Below are positions 29,122 through 39,500 of a DNA stretch of 64,000 nucleotides, one piece after another. The stretch comes from Burkholderia sp. BCC0506 (lineage in GTDB: Bacteria; Pseudomonadota; Gammaproteobacteria; Burkholderiales; Burkholderiaceae). The translations under genes and the position numbers were made by a program. Each line of letters begins with the position of its first letter. The stretch's first letter is position 1. The stretch is taken from NCBI RefSeq assembly GCF_902833145.1, contig NZ_CADFEN010000007.1:124001-188000 (forward strand). Reading direction: 5' to 3'. The notes under the pieces were generated by a model that worked only from the letters and a program-made list of their open reading frames with translations, was not told the DNA's origin and searched no databases.

Positions 29122-29841
29122 ATGCCAGCGGATGTTGCCATCATGGAAGCGAAAGTATGCGCGGCGGCTGCCTGTCTTGCGACGGCAACGACGCCAACGG
29201 GCGCGGCGGAGATCGCCGCACGGACGACGAGCCGGCCCGGCCGGATCGCTTCCGTGCGCCACGCGTTGCTCGCAATCGTTTGCGTTCTGTGTGCCGCCCC
29301 CGCCGTGCTCGCCGGGGCGCCCGCCGATACGGACGGCCCGGCTGACGACGTGCTCCTCGCCGCAGCCGCGGCGCCCCCCGCCGATCCCGTCGTTTCGTCA
29401 CACGATGCGGCCGTGCGTCAGGTCGTGCTCGGCATCATCAGCTTCACGCGCTGGCCGACGACACCCGTGCGCCTGCATCTGTGCATCGCCGGGCGGCCCG
29501 ACTACGCACGCGGCCTGACCGACACGCTGCAGGCCGGCTCGACGTTGCTCGACGTCCAGCGCGTGCGCTTCGACGATCCGTCGCTCGGCATCGCGTGCGA
29601 CGTCGTCTATCTCGGCGCGTTGAGCAACGACGAGCGCGCGCGGGTGCGAGCGGCATTGGCCGGCCATCCGGTGCTGACGATCGCGGAACACGACCCGTCC
29701 TGCACCGCGGGCGGCATGTTCTGCCTCGATGTCGACGGCGATCGCGTGTCGTTCGAGATCAATCTCGACGCGGTTGCGCGCAGCGGCGTGCGCGTGCATC
29801 CGAATGTCCTCAATCTCGCACGACGACCGGTGACGCCATGA
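29122..29841 (+). CDS. yfiR: YfiR-family periplasmic repressor of a diguanylate cyclase
   Basis: 239 residues from ATG 29122. A membrane/signal segment lies near residues 45-65 (ALLAIVCVLCAAPAVLA). The DUF4154 domain follows: VLGIISFTRWP, RLHLCIAG, CDVVYLGAL, LTIAEHDPSCTAGGMFCLDV, VSFEINLDAV, ARSGVRVHPNVLNLAR. In Pseudomonas, YfiR holds the cyclase YfiN inactive in the periplasm. Cysteines matching the redox pairs are present. The long N-terminus before the signal suggests a later start (29143) is possible. Stop overlaps yfiN (ATGA). Confidence 0.87.
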   Translation: MPADVAIMEAKVCAAAACLATATTPTGAAEIAARTTSRPGRIASVRHALLAIVCVLCAAPAVLAGAPADTDGPADDVLLAAAAAPPADPVVSSHDAAVRQVVLGIISFTRWPTTPVRLHLCIAGRPDYARGLTDTLQAGSTLLDVQRVRFDDPSLGIACDVVYLGALSNDERARVRAALAGHPVLTIAEHDPSCTAGGMFCLDVDGDRVSFEINLDAVARSGVRVHPNVLNLARRPVTP

Positions 29842-31106
29842 GCCGGTTCCCGCTTCCCGTTTCGTCTGCGCACATGTCGCGCCCGACGCTGCAAAGCGTG
29901 TTGCGTCGCGCGCACCTGCGCCTCGCGTTCGTCGCCGTGACGATGGCCGCCGTGTCGTTGATCGTCGTCGCCGTGATCGCGCTGCGCGCGTATGCCGGCA
30001 ACAACCTGAACCTGCTGGCGCGCTCGCTCGGTTATACGGTCGAGGCGGCGCTCGTGTTCGGCGACCGCGTCGCGGCGAACGAGGCGATCGGGATGATCGC
30101 CGGCGACGAGGACGTCGCGCAGGTGGTCGTCACCGACAGCAACGGACAACTGTTCGCGACGTGGCAATTGCCGGCCGGAAACGGGATTGCGCGGCTCGAG
30201 CGCGCCGTTGCCGACATGGCGCTGCCGGGGCCGGTGACCGTCCCGGTGATGCACGACGGCATCATCGTCGGCCACGTCGTCGTGCGCGGGCGCGGGCATC
30301 AATTCTTCGGCTTCCTGCTCGGCGGCGTCGGCGGCATTCTCGGTTGCCTGGCCGTCAGCGTGTTCGGCGCGTACGTCAGCTCGAAGCGCCTGCTGCGCGA
30401 CATCGTTTCCCCGCTGCGCGCGCTGGCCGGTGTCGCGCACGCGGTGCGGCGCGAGCGCGCGTTCGCGCGGCGCGTCGAGCCGGCGGCGATCGCCGAACTG
30501 AACCAGCTCGGCGACGACTTCAACGCGTTGCTCGACGAATTCGAAGACTGGCAGAACACGCTGCGCGACGAGAACGCGTCGCTCGAGCACAAGGCGACGC
30601 ACGATGCGCTCACGGGGTTGCCCAACCGCGTGCAGTTCGAATCGCGCCTCGCGCTGGCGCTTTGCGACGCCACGTTGACGGGGCAGCGGGTCGCCGTGCT
30701 GTATCTCGACTGCGACCGCTTCAAGGAGATCAACGACGGTCTCGGCCACGACGCCGGGGACGCGGTGCTGATCGGCATCGCATCGCGGCTGCGCACGCAG
30801 GTGCGCGAGACCGATCTCGTCGCCCGCCTGGGCGGCGACGAATTTGCGGTGATGCTGGCGCCGGTGCCTGAAGCGGGCAGCGTGTGCCGGATCGCCGACG
30901 AGATTTTGTCCGGCATGGCGCCGTCGATCGAGCTGTCCGACGGCCGCGTGGTGGCCACCATGATGAGTGCCGGCGTTGCGCTGTATCCCGATCACGCGTC
31001 GGACGCGAGCGGCTTGCTGCGCGCGGCCGATATCGCGATGTATCGCGCCAAGCGCGCACGGCCGGGATCGTGGCAACTGGCGCAGAGCGTTGCGGGGCCG
31101 GTTTGA
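29838..31106 (+). CDS. yfiN: YfiN/TpbB-type membrane diguanylate cyclase
   Basis: 422 residues: membrane helix about 28-50, periplasmic PAS-like sensor (ARSLGYTVEAALVFGD), second helix about 155-178, HAMP, then a GGDEF domain. GGDEF is at residues 332-336, and the inhibitory I-site RETD lies five residues before it, so the enzyme should be active and product-inhibited. It makes cyclic-di-GMP, favouring biofilm and small-colony growth when released from YfiR. Confidence 0.9.
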   Translation: MSRFPLPVSSAHMSRPTLQSVLRRAHLRLAFVAVTMAAVSLIVVAVIALRAYAGNNLNLLARSLGYTVEAALVFGDRVAANEAIGMIAGDEDVAQVVVTDSNGQLFATWQLPAGNGIARLERAVADMALPGPVTVPVMHDGIIVGHVVVRGRGHQFFGFLLGGVGGILGCLAVSVFGAYVSSKRLLRDIVSPLRALAGVAHAVRRERAFARRVEPAAIAELNQLGDDFNALLDEFEDWQNTLRDENASLEHKATHDALTGLPNRVQFESRLALALCDATLTGQRVAVLYLDCDRFKEINDGLGHDAGDAVLIGIASRLRTQVRETDLVARLGGDEFAVMLAPVPEAGSVCRIADEILSGMAPSIELSDGRVVATMMSAGVALYPDHASDASGLLRAADIAMYRAKRARPGSWQLAQSVAGPV

Positions 31107-31192
31107 TGGCGATCGACTCGCGCCGCGGGCGAGGCCGCGGCGGCAGTTAAAAGAAGCGCTTGCAGAGCGGGCGCGATGGAAGGGGATGCGAC

Positions 31193-31702
31193 ATGAACCA
31201 CTCGTTTCCTGTGAGCATGGGGCGGATGTGCGTCGGGAGTGCGCTGCTGCTGTGCATGCTGCTGGGGGGCTGCAAGACGCCGCCGCTTCATCGGGGGCTG
31301 ACGCAGACGCAGGTGACGGCGCTGAAGTCGGCCGGGTTCCAGGAGACTGGAGAGGGATTCGAGTTCGGGTCGACCGGGCCGATCCTGTTCGATTTCGACC
31401 GTTACAACCTGAAGCCGGACGTTCGGCGGATCGTCGAACGCATCGGGCGGACGTTGCGGTCGGCGGGGATCAACGGGGTGCGCGTTTATGGATACTCCGA
31501 CGACGAGGGGACGGAGAAATACGACGTCGAGTTGTCGCGGCGGCGGGCGGAGGTCGTGGCGATCGAGCTGGTCGACGTCGGGCTCGACGCGAAGCAGATC
31601 GCAGTCGCCGGAAAAGGGAAGCTCGATCCGGTGGGGGATAACAGGACGCCAGGCGGGCGGGCGCAGAATCGGCGGGCGGCGATCGTGGTGTCGCCGAGGT
31701 GA
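31193..31702 (+). CDS. yfiB: YfiB-type OmpA-domain lipoprotein
   Basis: 169 residues with lipobox LLGGC (Cys27) and a C-terminal OmpA peptidoglycan-binding domain (ILFDFDRYNLKPDVRRIVE, VYGYSDDEGTEKYDVELSRRRAE). YfiB sequesters YfiR at the outer membrane and so turns on YfiN. ATG 31193 has AAGGGG upstream. Gene order R-N-B matches Pseudomonas. Confidence 0.87.
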   Translation: MNHSFPVSMGRMCVGSALLLCMLLGGCKTPPLHRGLTQTQVTALKSAGFQETGEGFEFGSTGPILFDFDRYNLKPDVRRIVERIGRTLRSAGINGVRVYGYSDDEGTEKYDVELSRRRAEVVAIELVDVGLDAKQIAVAGKGKLDPVGDNRTPGGRAQNRRAAIVVSPR

Positions 31703-31981
31703 GCGGGTGCGTTGCGTGTCGGTCGTCGTGCCGACACGCACGCTGTACCGTCTGTCGTAACGGTTCGCCATCATTGTCGAGAAAACGTTCGAACGGCCGT
31801 TTGCAAGCGGTGAGCCTTGATGTTGGCGGCATTTCGGAGGGGCGTCGATTGAGTTCGTCGTCGCCAACCTCGCGATTTTCGATTCAGTGAGAATGAAACA
31901 ATCCGTCATCCCAATAAAATCGTTTCGCCTTTTTTGAACGCTGCATCGTCATACGCACATGCAGCGACGGACGGAACGAGG

Positions 31982-33853
31982 ATGGCCATCGAACCCAAGG
32001 ATCTGTTGCCGCACTTCGAACGCGAGATGACGCTGCTGCGCCGTTCGGTGCAGGCGTTTGCTCAACGCTTTCCCAAAATAGCCGCTCGCCTGGCGATCAC
32101 CGGCGAGCATTCGGACGATCCGCACGTCGAACGCCTGTTGCAGTCATTCGCGTTGATGGCGGCGTGTCACGACATTCGTCTCGAAGATGACGTGCCTGCG
32201 TTTACGCACGGCTTTCTCGACACGCTGCACGGCGCTTTCCTGCGCCCGTTTCCATCGTGCGCGATTGCGCAATTTCATGGCGACCGCAGCAGCGAACTCT
32301 TTGCGCCACGCGTCGTGCCGCGCGGCGATCGGCTGATCGCGCCTGTCGGCAAGGAAGTATTCCGCATCGCGGACGACGTCGCGATCGTGCCGCTGACCGT
32401 GTCGTCGGTGCGTTACACAACATCGTCGATCGCGCCGCGCGACGTCGCGTTGCCCCCGGAAGCGACCGGTTTGCTGACCTTCACGTTCGAGCTCACGGCA
32501 CCGCAGGCGACGTTCGCCATCGTGCCGGACAGCGTGCGCCTGCATTTCACCGGCGCGAGGGAAGTCGTCGCGGCACTCACCGATGCCGCGTTGCTCCTTG
32601 CCGGCCGAAGTTTCGCCGAAGCAGGCGATTCGACGCGCTGGAAGCGCCTGCCGGACGCGACGTTTACGGCCGTCGGCTTCGATCCGGCCGATGCGCTGCT
32701 CGACGTGCAGCCGGACGACGCCCTCTGGCCATTCCACCTGCTGATGGCGTATTGCGCGGTGCCGGAGCGTTTCGACTTTGTCGACCTGGACATGCGGGCG
32801 GTCAAGCGAATCGCCGGTGGCAGCCATCGCGTCGCGCTCCACCTCGCGATCGCGGGTGTGCATCCGGATTCGCACCGCGCGCAGCGCCTGGCTGCCGCCA
32901 CGGCCGACCACGTCCGGTTGTCTTGTACGCCGGTCGTCAACCTGTTTCCGGACGACGCCCAGCCGATCGAGACGCGCGCCGGTTGCGCCCATTACACGGT
33001 AAGTGCACTCGCGCAGGCCGGAGCGTCGCGCACGGCTATCTGGTCGATCGACACCGTGCGTCAGGTATCCGACTCGGGCACATCGACACTGGCGCCGTTT
33101 CAGTCGCTACGGCATGGCACGGACGTTCGCCCCGGGTTGTTCTGGACGGTGTTGCGCGACGAGGCAAGGCGGGCACCGCGGGAACCTGTCGATCCCCGGA
33201 CCAAGGAGACCTCGCCGCCGGCTCCGGCCGACGCTGCGGAGGCGCTCCGCGGCGTCGAACTGGAACTGGTCGACGTGGACGGACGACCGGCCGATCCGGG
33301 CCATCGCAAGCTGGAGATCCGGCTGTCCTGCACGCAGGGCGATCTGTCCGGGATGCAGGAGCGCGAACTGGCATTGCCCACCGGCGATCCGGCAGGAACG
33401 GTCATGCTGCTGAACCGGCCGACGTCGAGCCGGCCGCCCGCTTTCCGCTACGGGGAGCTGTGGGATCTGCTGTCGCTCCTCGTGCCGCAGGCGATCCGGC
33501 TGGACAAGGGCGGCCTGACCCAGCTCAGGCGGCTTTGCGCGCGCTGGGCGGAGGACGCCGTCGACGCCGGCCGGCGTTTCGATGCGCTCGTGTCGTTGTC
33601 GACGGCGCGCGTGCGGTGCTGGCTGCCCGGCAAGCCGGCATCGGCTTTCGTGCACGGGCTGGAGGTGCGGCTGGTCGTGGACGAGCAGCGTTTCGCCGCG
33701 TTCAGCCTGAGCGGATTCGCGCAGGTGATGGACCGGTTTTTCGCGCCCTACGTGCCGGTCACCAGCTTCGTGCAGGTCGTGCTGTTTTCGGCCGCTACCG
33801 GCGCGCCGCTCCGGCGCGGGGCGCCGCGTCCCGGCACCCAGCCGCTGGTCTAG
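31982..33853 (+). CDS. tssF: Type VI secretion baseplate protein TssF
   Basis: 623 residues, the usual TssF length. N-terminal LLPHFEREMTLLRRSVQAFAQRFP and ERLLQSFALMAACHDIRLEDD are the family signature. ATG 31982 follows GGAACGAGG; an upstream TTG frame is unlikely. In a full T6SS, TssF pairs with TssG and TssK. Here it stands alone, directly before vgrG, with no tssE, G or K nearby. Confidence 0.87.
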   Translation: MAIEPKDLLPHFEREMTLLRRSVQAFAQRFPKIAARLAITGEHSDDPHVERLLQSFALMAACHDIRLEDDVPAFTHGFLDTLHGAFLRPFPSCAIAQFHGDRSSELFAPRVVPRGDRLIAPVGKEVFRIADDVAIVPLTVSSVRYTTSSIAPRDVALPPEATGLLTFTFELTAPQATFAIVPDSVRLHFTGAREVVAALTDAALLLAGRSFAEAGDSTRWKRLPDATFTAVGFDPADALLDVQPDDALWPFHLLMAYCAVPERFDFVDLDMRAVKRIAGGSHRVALHLAIAGVHPDSHRAQRLAAATADHVRLSCTPVVNLFPDDAQPIETRAGCAHYTVSALAQAGASRTAIWSIDTVRQVSDSGTSTLAPFQSLRHGTDVRPGLFWTVLRDEARRAPREPVDPRTKETSPPAPADAAEALRGVELELVDVDGRPADPGHRKLEIRLSCTQGDLSGMQERELALPTGDPAGTVMLLNRPTSSRPPAFRYGELWDLLSLLVPQAIRLDKGGLTQLRRLCARWAEDAVDAGRRFDALVSLSTARVRCWLPGKPASAFVHGLEVRLVVDEQRFAAFSLSGFAQVMDRFFAPYVPVTSFVQVVLFSAATGAPLRRGAPRPGTQPLV

Positions 33854-33984
33854 GTCCCGATTTTCAGGGACCGAACGAAAACGTTTGCGGCATCTTTCAA
33901 GCCGTCGGGTTTTACCCTACATTATCGGGGCTTCGGGCCGGCGAGCCGGCTCATGGAACCTGAGATCACACGCAAGGAAAAAGA

Positions 33985-36105
33985 ATGAGTTTCGCTCCGA
34001 ACGGGGGTATTCCCAGTGGATTGGGCGGTGGTGCGCTCGGCTCGTTGAGCGCGCTCGGGGGCCTCGCCGGCCCGGTGGCGTCGGGCGTGGCCGGCAGCGT
34101 CGGGCCGCTCGCGGGCCTGGCCGGGCACGTCGACACCCTCCAGCGCGCGATGCAGCTCGCGCAGACCGGTTTTTCGCTGATGCAGAAGACGCCCGGCGCG
34201 ATCGCCGAAGCGATCAACAGCGCCGCCAACCCCGCGCGCCTGACCCAGCTCAATCGTTACGTCACGCTCGATACGCCGCTCGGCCCCGATGTGCTGCTGG
34301 TCAGCGCGGCCGTCATCGACGAGCACGTGAATCGGTTGCCGGAGATCCACCTCGACCTGCTGTCGCACCGCCACGACCTGCGCCCGGAGGACCTGATCGG
34401 CCAGCAGGTCAAGATCCGCTTCGACCAGCAGGCGCGCCTGTCGACGCTCGAGCGCGTCGTGGCGTCGGGCACCGGCGACAACGACCGCTACTTCGACGGC
34501 TACGTCGCGTCGTTCGACCGCGCCGGCAACCCCGGCAACGTCACGCAATACCACCTGACGGCCGTGCCGTGGTTCTGGTTCCTCACGCGCTCGACCGACT
34601 GCCGGATCTTCCAGAACAAGACCGCGCAGGACATCCTCACCGAGATCTTCCAGGAACACGGTTTTTCCGATTTCGTGTTCGACATCCGGACCGGCCAGAA
34701 GCCGCTCGAGTACGTCGTGATGTACCAGGAGAGCTACTACAACTTCTGCGCGCGGCTGATGGAGCAGGAGGGACTCGTCTGGACGCACCGCTACGAGAAG
34801 GACAAGCACTTTCTCGTGATCGGCGACACGAACCTGCTGTTCCGCCCGATCGACGGCCTCGCCACCGTGCCGTTCGCCGCGACCGAGGCCAGCGAGGACA
34901 GCGGCATCGACCAGTTGCACGAAGGCCGGCGCTTCGGCGTCGGCAAGGTGACGTTCCGCGACTTCAACTACCAGAATCCGTCGTCGCCGCTGATGCTGGT
35001 GGAGGCCGGGCCGCAGAACCTCAAGCACGCGCGGCTCGATGCGACCGAGCGCTTCGAGCACCAGTCGCTGTACGACCACGGCGACGACGGCCACCGCTAC
35101 GCCCGTTACGCGATGGAGGCCGAGGAGGCCCAAGCCCATCGCTATACCGGCGGCGGTTACGCGTGGCGCATGACGACGGCCGGCACCGTGACCGTCGCGA
35201 ATCACCCCGTCCTCGAAAACAACCAGGAATACGTGATCCTGCACGTGCGTCACGAGGCCGTGAACGACTATACGCAGCACAGCGCGAAGCTGCCGTACCG
35301 CAACAGCTTCTCGTTGCTGCCGAAGAAGATTCCGTACCGTGCGCCGCGCGCGACGCCGAAGCCGGTGATTCACGGCACGCAGTCGGCGATCGTCGTCGGG
35401 CCGAAGGGCGAGGAAATCTATACGAACGGCAGCGCGGTGAAAGTGCATTTCCCGTGGGACCGGCGCGGCAAGAAGGACGGCTCCGATTCGATGTGGGTGC
35501 GCGTGTCGCAGCCGTGGGCGGGCGACGGCTGGGGCGCGGCCGCGATTCCGCGGATCAAGCAGGAAGTACTGGTGGCGTTCAATCAGGGCGATCCGGATAA
35601 CCCGGTGATCGTCGGCCGCGTGTTCAACGGCGAGCAGGGCAACCCGTATCACGGCGCGGCCGGTCAGACGATGGGGATCAAGAGCCAGACGCACAAGGGG
35701 CAGGGGTCGAACGAGTTGCTGATGAGCGACGTCAATGGCGCACAGATGTTCTACATGCATGCGCAGAAAGACATGCATACCGTTGTCGAGGACGCGCAAT
35801 GGACTCAAGTTCTCAAAGGCGACCGGACCGTCGAGGTCGGCAAGGGAAACCATACGACGGCTGTCGCGGTTGGCAACCTGTCGGACGTTGTCGTACAGGG
35901 CAATACGCTGCATCAGACTCCGCAGGGTGTGCACACCTTGGAAGCCAAGGAACTCTGGATCAAGATCGGCGGCGATGGCGGCACGCGGATCCATATGACA
36001 GCTGACTCGATCGACATCTATAAGGGCGATTCGGTGATCCATCTGGATGACAGCAACATTAATATCCAGGCAGCTCGAACCGACATCAACCCGAAAAACG
36101 GATAA
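33985..36105 (+). CDS. vgrG: VgrG spike protein (TssI)
   Basis: 706 residues. The gp27-like base starts near residue 88 (LNRYVTLDTPLGPDVLL), with YVVMYQESYYNFCARLMEQEGLVW; the gp5-like OB fold contains VHFPWDRRGKKDGSDSMWVRVSQ and RVFNGEQGNPY; a beta-helix needle follows and ends at about residue 700. No large effector extension at the C-terminus. The N-terminus has ~80 extra Gly/Ala/Leu-rich residues not typical of VgrG. It should carry the PAAR-Rhs protein encoded next. Confidence 0.93.
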   Translation: MSFAPNGGIPSGLGGGALGSLSALGGLAGPVASGVAGSVGPLAGLAGHVDTLQRAMQLAQTGFSLMQKTPGAIAEAINSAANPARLTQLNRYVTLDTPLGPDVLLVSAAVIDEHVNRLPEIHLDLLSHRHDLRPEDLIGQQVKIRFDQQARLSTLERVVASGTGDNDRYFDGYVASFDRAGNPGNVTQYHLTAVPWFWFLTRSTDCRIFQNKTAQDILTEIFQEHGFSDFVFDIRTGQKPLEYVVMYQESYYNFCARLMEQEGLVWTHRYEKDKHFLVIGDTNLLFRPIDGLATVPFAATEASEDSGIDQLHEGRRFGVGKVTFRDFNYQNPSSPLMLVEAGPQNLKHARLDATERFEHQSLYDHGDDGHRYARYAMEAEEAQAHRYTGGGYAWRMTTAGTVTVANHPVLENNQEYVILHVRHEAVNDYTQHSAKLPYRNSFSLLPKKIPYRAPRATPKPVIHGTQSAIVVGPKGEEIYTNGSAVKVHFPWDRRGKKDGSDSMWVRVSQPWAGDGWGAAAIPRIKQEVLVAFNQGDPDNPVIVGRVFNGEQGNPYHGAAGQTMGIKSQTHKGQGSNELLMSDVNGAQMFYMHAQKDMHTVVEDAQWTQVLKGDRTVEVGKGNHTTAVAVGNLSDVVVQGNTLHQTPQGVHTLEAKELWIKIGGDGGTRIHMTADSIDIYKGDSVIHLDDSNINIQAARTDINPKNG

Positions 36106-36127
36106 CCCCCAATAAGGATAACAAAGC

Positions 36128-36550
36128 ATGTACCAGATGCAGGAAGGCACGTTGGCACTGCCCGTGGAGTGGCAGGACAAAACGATGAACGTATTTGTGT
36201 CGGCAGCGACTGGCACGGAGGGGGTGAGTTTCGTGATCACGCGCGAGCGGCTGCCTTGGGGCATGAAGTTCGCCGAATATGTGACAAGCGAAATCCGGAA
36301 GGTGGCGAAGCAGGTCCCGGATTACGCCGAGGTGGCAAATGAAGACGCCACGGTATCGGGGCGCGCCGCGCACGTACACGAGTTTACTTGGACGAACAAC
36401 CAGGCGCCCATTCACCAGCGGCTGACGATGGTTGAATACGGGCAGGTTGTCCTGATGCTCACCTTCACTGCGCCCGGTACGCTGAGTGACACACAGCGCG
36501 AACAAATTCGGGCGGTGATTCAGAGCCTTCAGTTGCGCGATCCGATCTGA
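36128..36550 (+). CDS. DUF1795/DcrB-family Eag-type T6SS chaperone
   Basis: 140 residues beginning MYQMQEGTLALPVEWQDKTM, with VSFVITRERLPWG and a terminal helix VIQSLQLRD, the EagR/EagT fold. These chaperones shield the N-terminal membrane segments of PAAR-Rhs effectors and load them onto VgrG. It lies 22 bp after vgrG and 8 bp before rhs, whose N-terminus has exactly such segments. Confidence 0.87.
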   Translation: MYQMQEGTLALPVEWQDKTMNVFVSAATGTEGVSFVITRERLPWGMKFAEYVTSEIRKVAKQVPDYAEVANEDATVSGRAAHVHEFTWTNNQAPIHQRLTMVEYGQVVLMLTFTAPGTLSDTQREQIRAVIQSLQLRDPI

Positions 36551-36557
36551 GGCTGCA

Positions 36558-39500
36558 ATGTCGGACACGCCGAATTACAACGAGCCGAGCGGCAACGCAC
36601 AGGAACGTCTCGATCAGATCGCCAAGCTGGAGGACGGTGAAGCCGCGAAAGCGGCCGAGCAGCCGTTTTACGAGCACCTGAACTATGGGATGCTCGGCGC
36701 CGACGCGGGCCTGACCGCCATTGAGGGGACGGCCGCCGGGCTGAGTGCGGCCGGTACAGCGCTGGCGGGTGGTGCGACCGGCGGGGCGGCACTGGGTGCG
36801 GGCGCGGTTGCGGCGGGCACTGTCATGCTTCCGCTGGCGATTGCAGTCGGGGGAGCTTGGGCGCTCGACAAGGTTGGCGTGACCGGCTGGCTGTCGAAGG
36901 AGTTCACACAGGTTGGCGACGCACTGGGCCTCACCATCGGCCGAGGCGATCCACACCCCGCATGCATTGGCGATCGGATCGCGCACTCGTCAGGTTTTAT
37001 GGGGATTCTCGCCGGCATTGCCGTGGGGGTTGCGATTGGCGTGGCAGTGGCGGCGACTGTGGCAACAGGTGGACTCGCCGGGGCGCTGATCGTTGGCGCG
37101 TGCATGGCCGGCGGCCTGACGCTTGGTGGTGCGCTCGCGTCGGCCAGCCAAAGTATGGGCAGCAACTGTGGCGAGATCGTCACCGGTTCGAGCAACGTAT
37201 ATTTTGAAGGCAAAAAGGTGGCGCGTGTCACGGACCTGGTGAAATGCGATCACCATTCCGGCGCGCCGCAGGCACTCGTCGACGGCAGCAAAACCGTGTT
37301 CGTCAACGGACTGCCGCTGGTGCGGATCGGCCACGAGACTCACTGTAGCGGCAAGGTCAATTCGGGGCGCAACAGTATCTGGATCGACAAGACGACCGGT
37401 AATTATGGCCCGAAGAATCCGGAGTTGTCTGCGACTCAGGAATTCCTGGCGGGTTTGCTCGGCGGGATTGTAGGCGGCGGAGTAGGAAAAGTGGGCGGCA
37501 AAGGGCTGCGGGGGTTGCGCGAGAAATTCCGGCCCGAGCCTACCCGATCTGCGGAACAGAGGGGTATCAAGGACGAGAATCGACCGAAGTGCAAGGATCC
37601 GGTTGATCCGGTATCCGGAGAAATGCTGGAGATCCGTACCGATCTCGCCATCCCCGGAATCCTGCCTCTTGAGTTCAAACGACGCTATCGGACTCGATCG
37701 GACGATCATGGATTGCTCGGTCACCGCTGGTCGGACAATTGGTCGCAGCGATTGACGTTCGATGGTGGCCGCTTCGTGAGATTCCACGACGGCGCTGGCC
37801 TGGTGATCGGCTTTGACGCGCCGGATATGGCGCTCAACGGCATCAACCTGCGTGAGCCGCGTTATCGGCTGTTCGGAAGCCGACTCGAACCGCGCATCTT
37901 CGATCGTGACACGCGGCAACTCCGTATTTTCGCACCGCTCGTCGACGGGCGCTCGTCTCGCCTCGAACGGATCGAGGACCTCGACGGCAACGCGATCGTT
38001 CTTTCCTACGATACTGCTGGCCGTTTGAGCGGCATGGTCCATAGCGATGGCTATCGGCTCGAGATTGCCTATCCTGGCCGCGACCGTCAGTTGCAACGGA
38101 TCGTTCTCCATGATGCGGACGGTGGTTCCAGAACGCTTGTGGACTACGACTACCAGCATGGCATGCTTACCCACGTGGCGAGCTTCCAGTTTGGCCAGTT
38201 CTATTACGCGTACGACGAATACGGCTGGATGACCCAATGGCGGGATACAGACCAGACCGATGTTCGATATCGGTACGACACCGCTGGTCGTGTAGTCGAA
38301 ACAGGTACACGGCAGGGCTATCACACGGGCCGATTCATCTACGAAGCCGGCTGCACACGCGTGATTGACGTCGATGGCGAATGGACCTACGCCTATAACG
38401 ACGAAGGCCTTGTAACGGCCGAAACTGATCCGCTCGGTCATTGCACTTACTCCGAATGGGAGCTTGGTCGTTTGATGGCCCGGATTGATCCGCTTGGCCG
38501 ACGGACGGACTATCGATACGACGAGCGAGGCCAACTGACTTCGGTCGTCGAAAGCTCGGGGAGGACGGTTGATTTCGATTATGACGATGAGCAGCGCCTA
38601 ACCGGCGCGCGCTTGCCGAACGGCGGCACGATCAAGCTCGAGTACGACCATCTGTATCGGTTGATTGCACGGACCGAGCCGGACGGCAACAAAACGACCT
38701 ATCGCTATGGGCCCCGTGGCGAACTGCTGCGAGTGGTTCAAGGTGATCGCGAGACACGCCTGGACTACGATGACCGGCTGCGGCTGACCGACATCGAATT
38801 GCCAACGGGTGCGCGCTTTAGGCGCAAGATAGACGCGCTGGGCCGGCTGCTGGAGGAAACGTCGCCCGACGGGAATGTGACGCGTTACGACTATGCTGAC
38901 GGCCCGGCAAATCCGCGCGGTCTGCTGAGCGCGGTTACGCGCCCCGATGGCTCGGTATCGAGGGCACGCTATAACAGCGAGAGCCTGCCCGTCGAGTGGA
39001 TCGATCCGCTAGGACGTACGATCCAGCGAACCTACGGTCCATTCGACCTGCTTACTGCGTCGATCGACGCGGCCGGACATGCAACGCGTTTTGAGTACGA
39101 CCATGCGACCCGGCTGACGAAGGTTATCAATGCGCTGGGAGAGACTTACACGTACCGCTACGACGCGGCCGGGCGTCTCGCGGCCGAAATTGACTGGGGA
39201 GGCCGCGCGACCGAATACGAGCGCGATGCTGTTGGTCGCCTGCTGACGAAGACACTGCCCGACGGTGGCCAGTGGCGTTATACATACGATGCATCCGACC
39301 GGCTCATCGAGATCGATGCCGGCGACGTGAAGCTTGCCTATTGCTACGATGCGAGCGGACGATTGGCATCGGCGGAGGTCCAGGGTGAGTACGCTCATGT
39401 GACGCGCTTTGCCTACGACAGGAATGGCCGCTTGATCGGAGAAGATCAGCATGGCGAACTGTTGCGGCACGTCTACGACGCCGATGGACAACGCCGTCTG

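Noticed and set aside
33922-36264. A 780-codon open frame antisense to vgrG
   Set aside because: VgrG reads with clear domains on the other strand; this frame has none.
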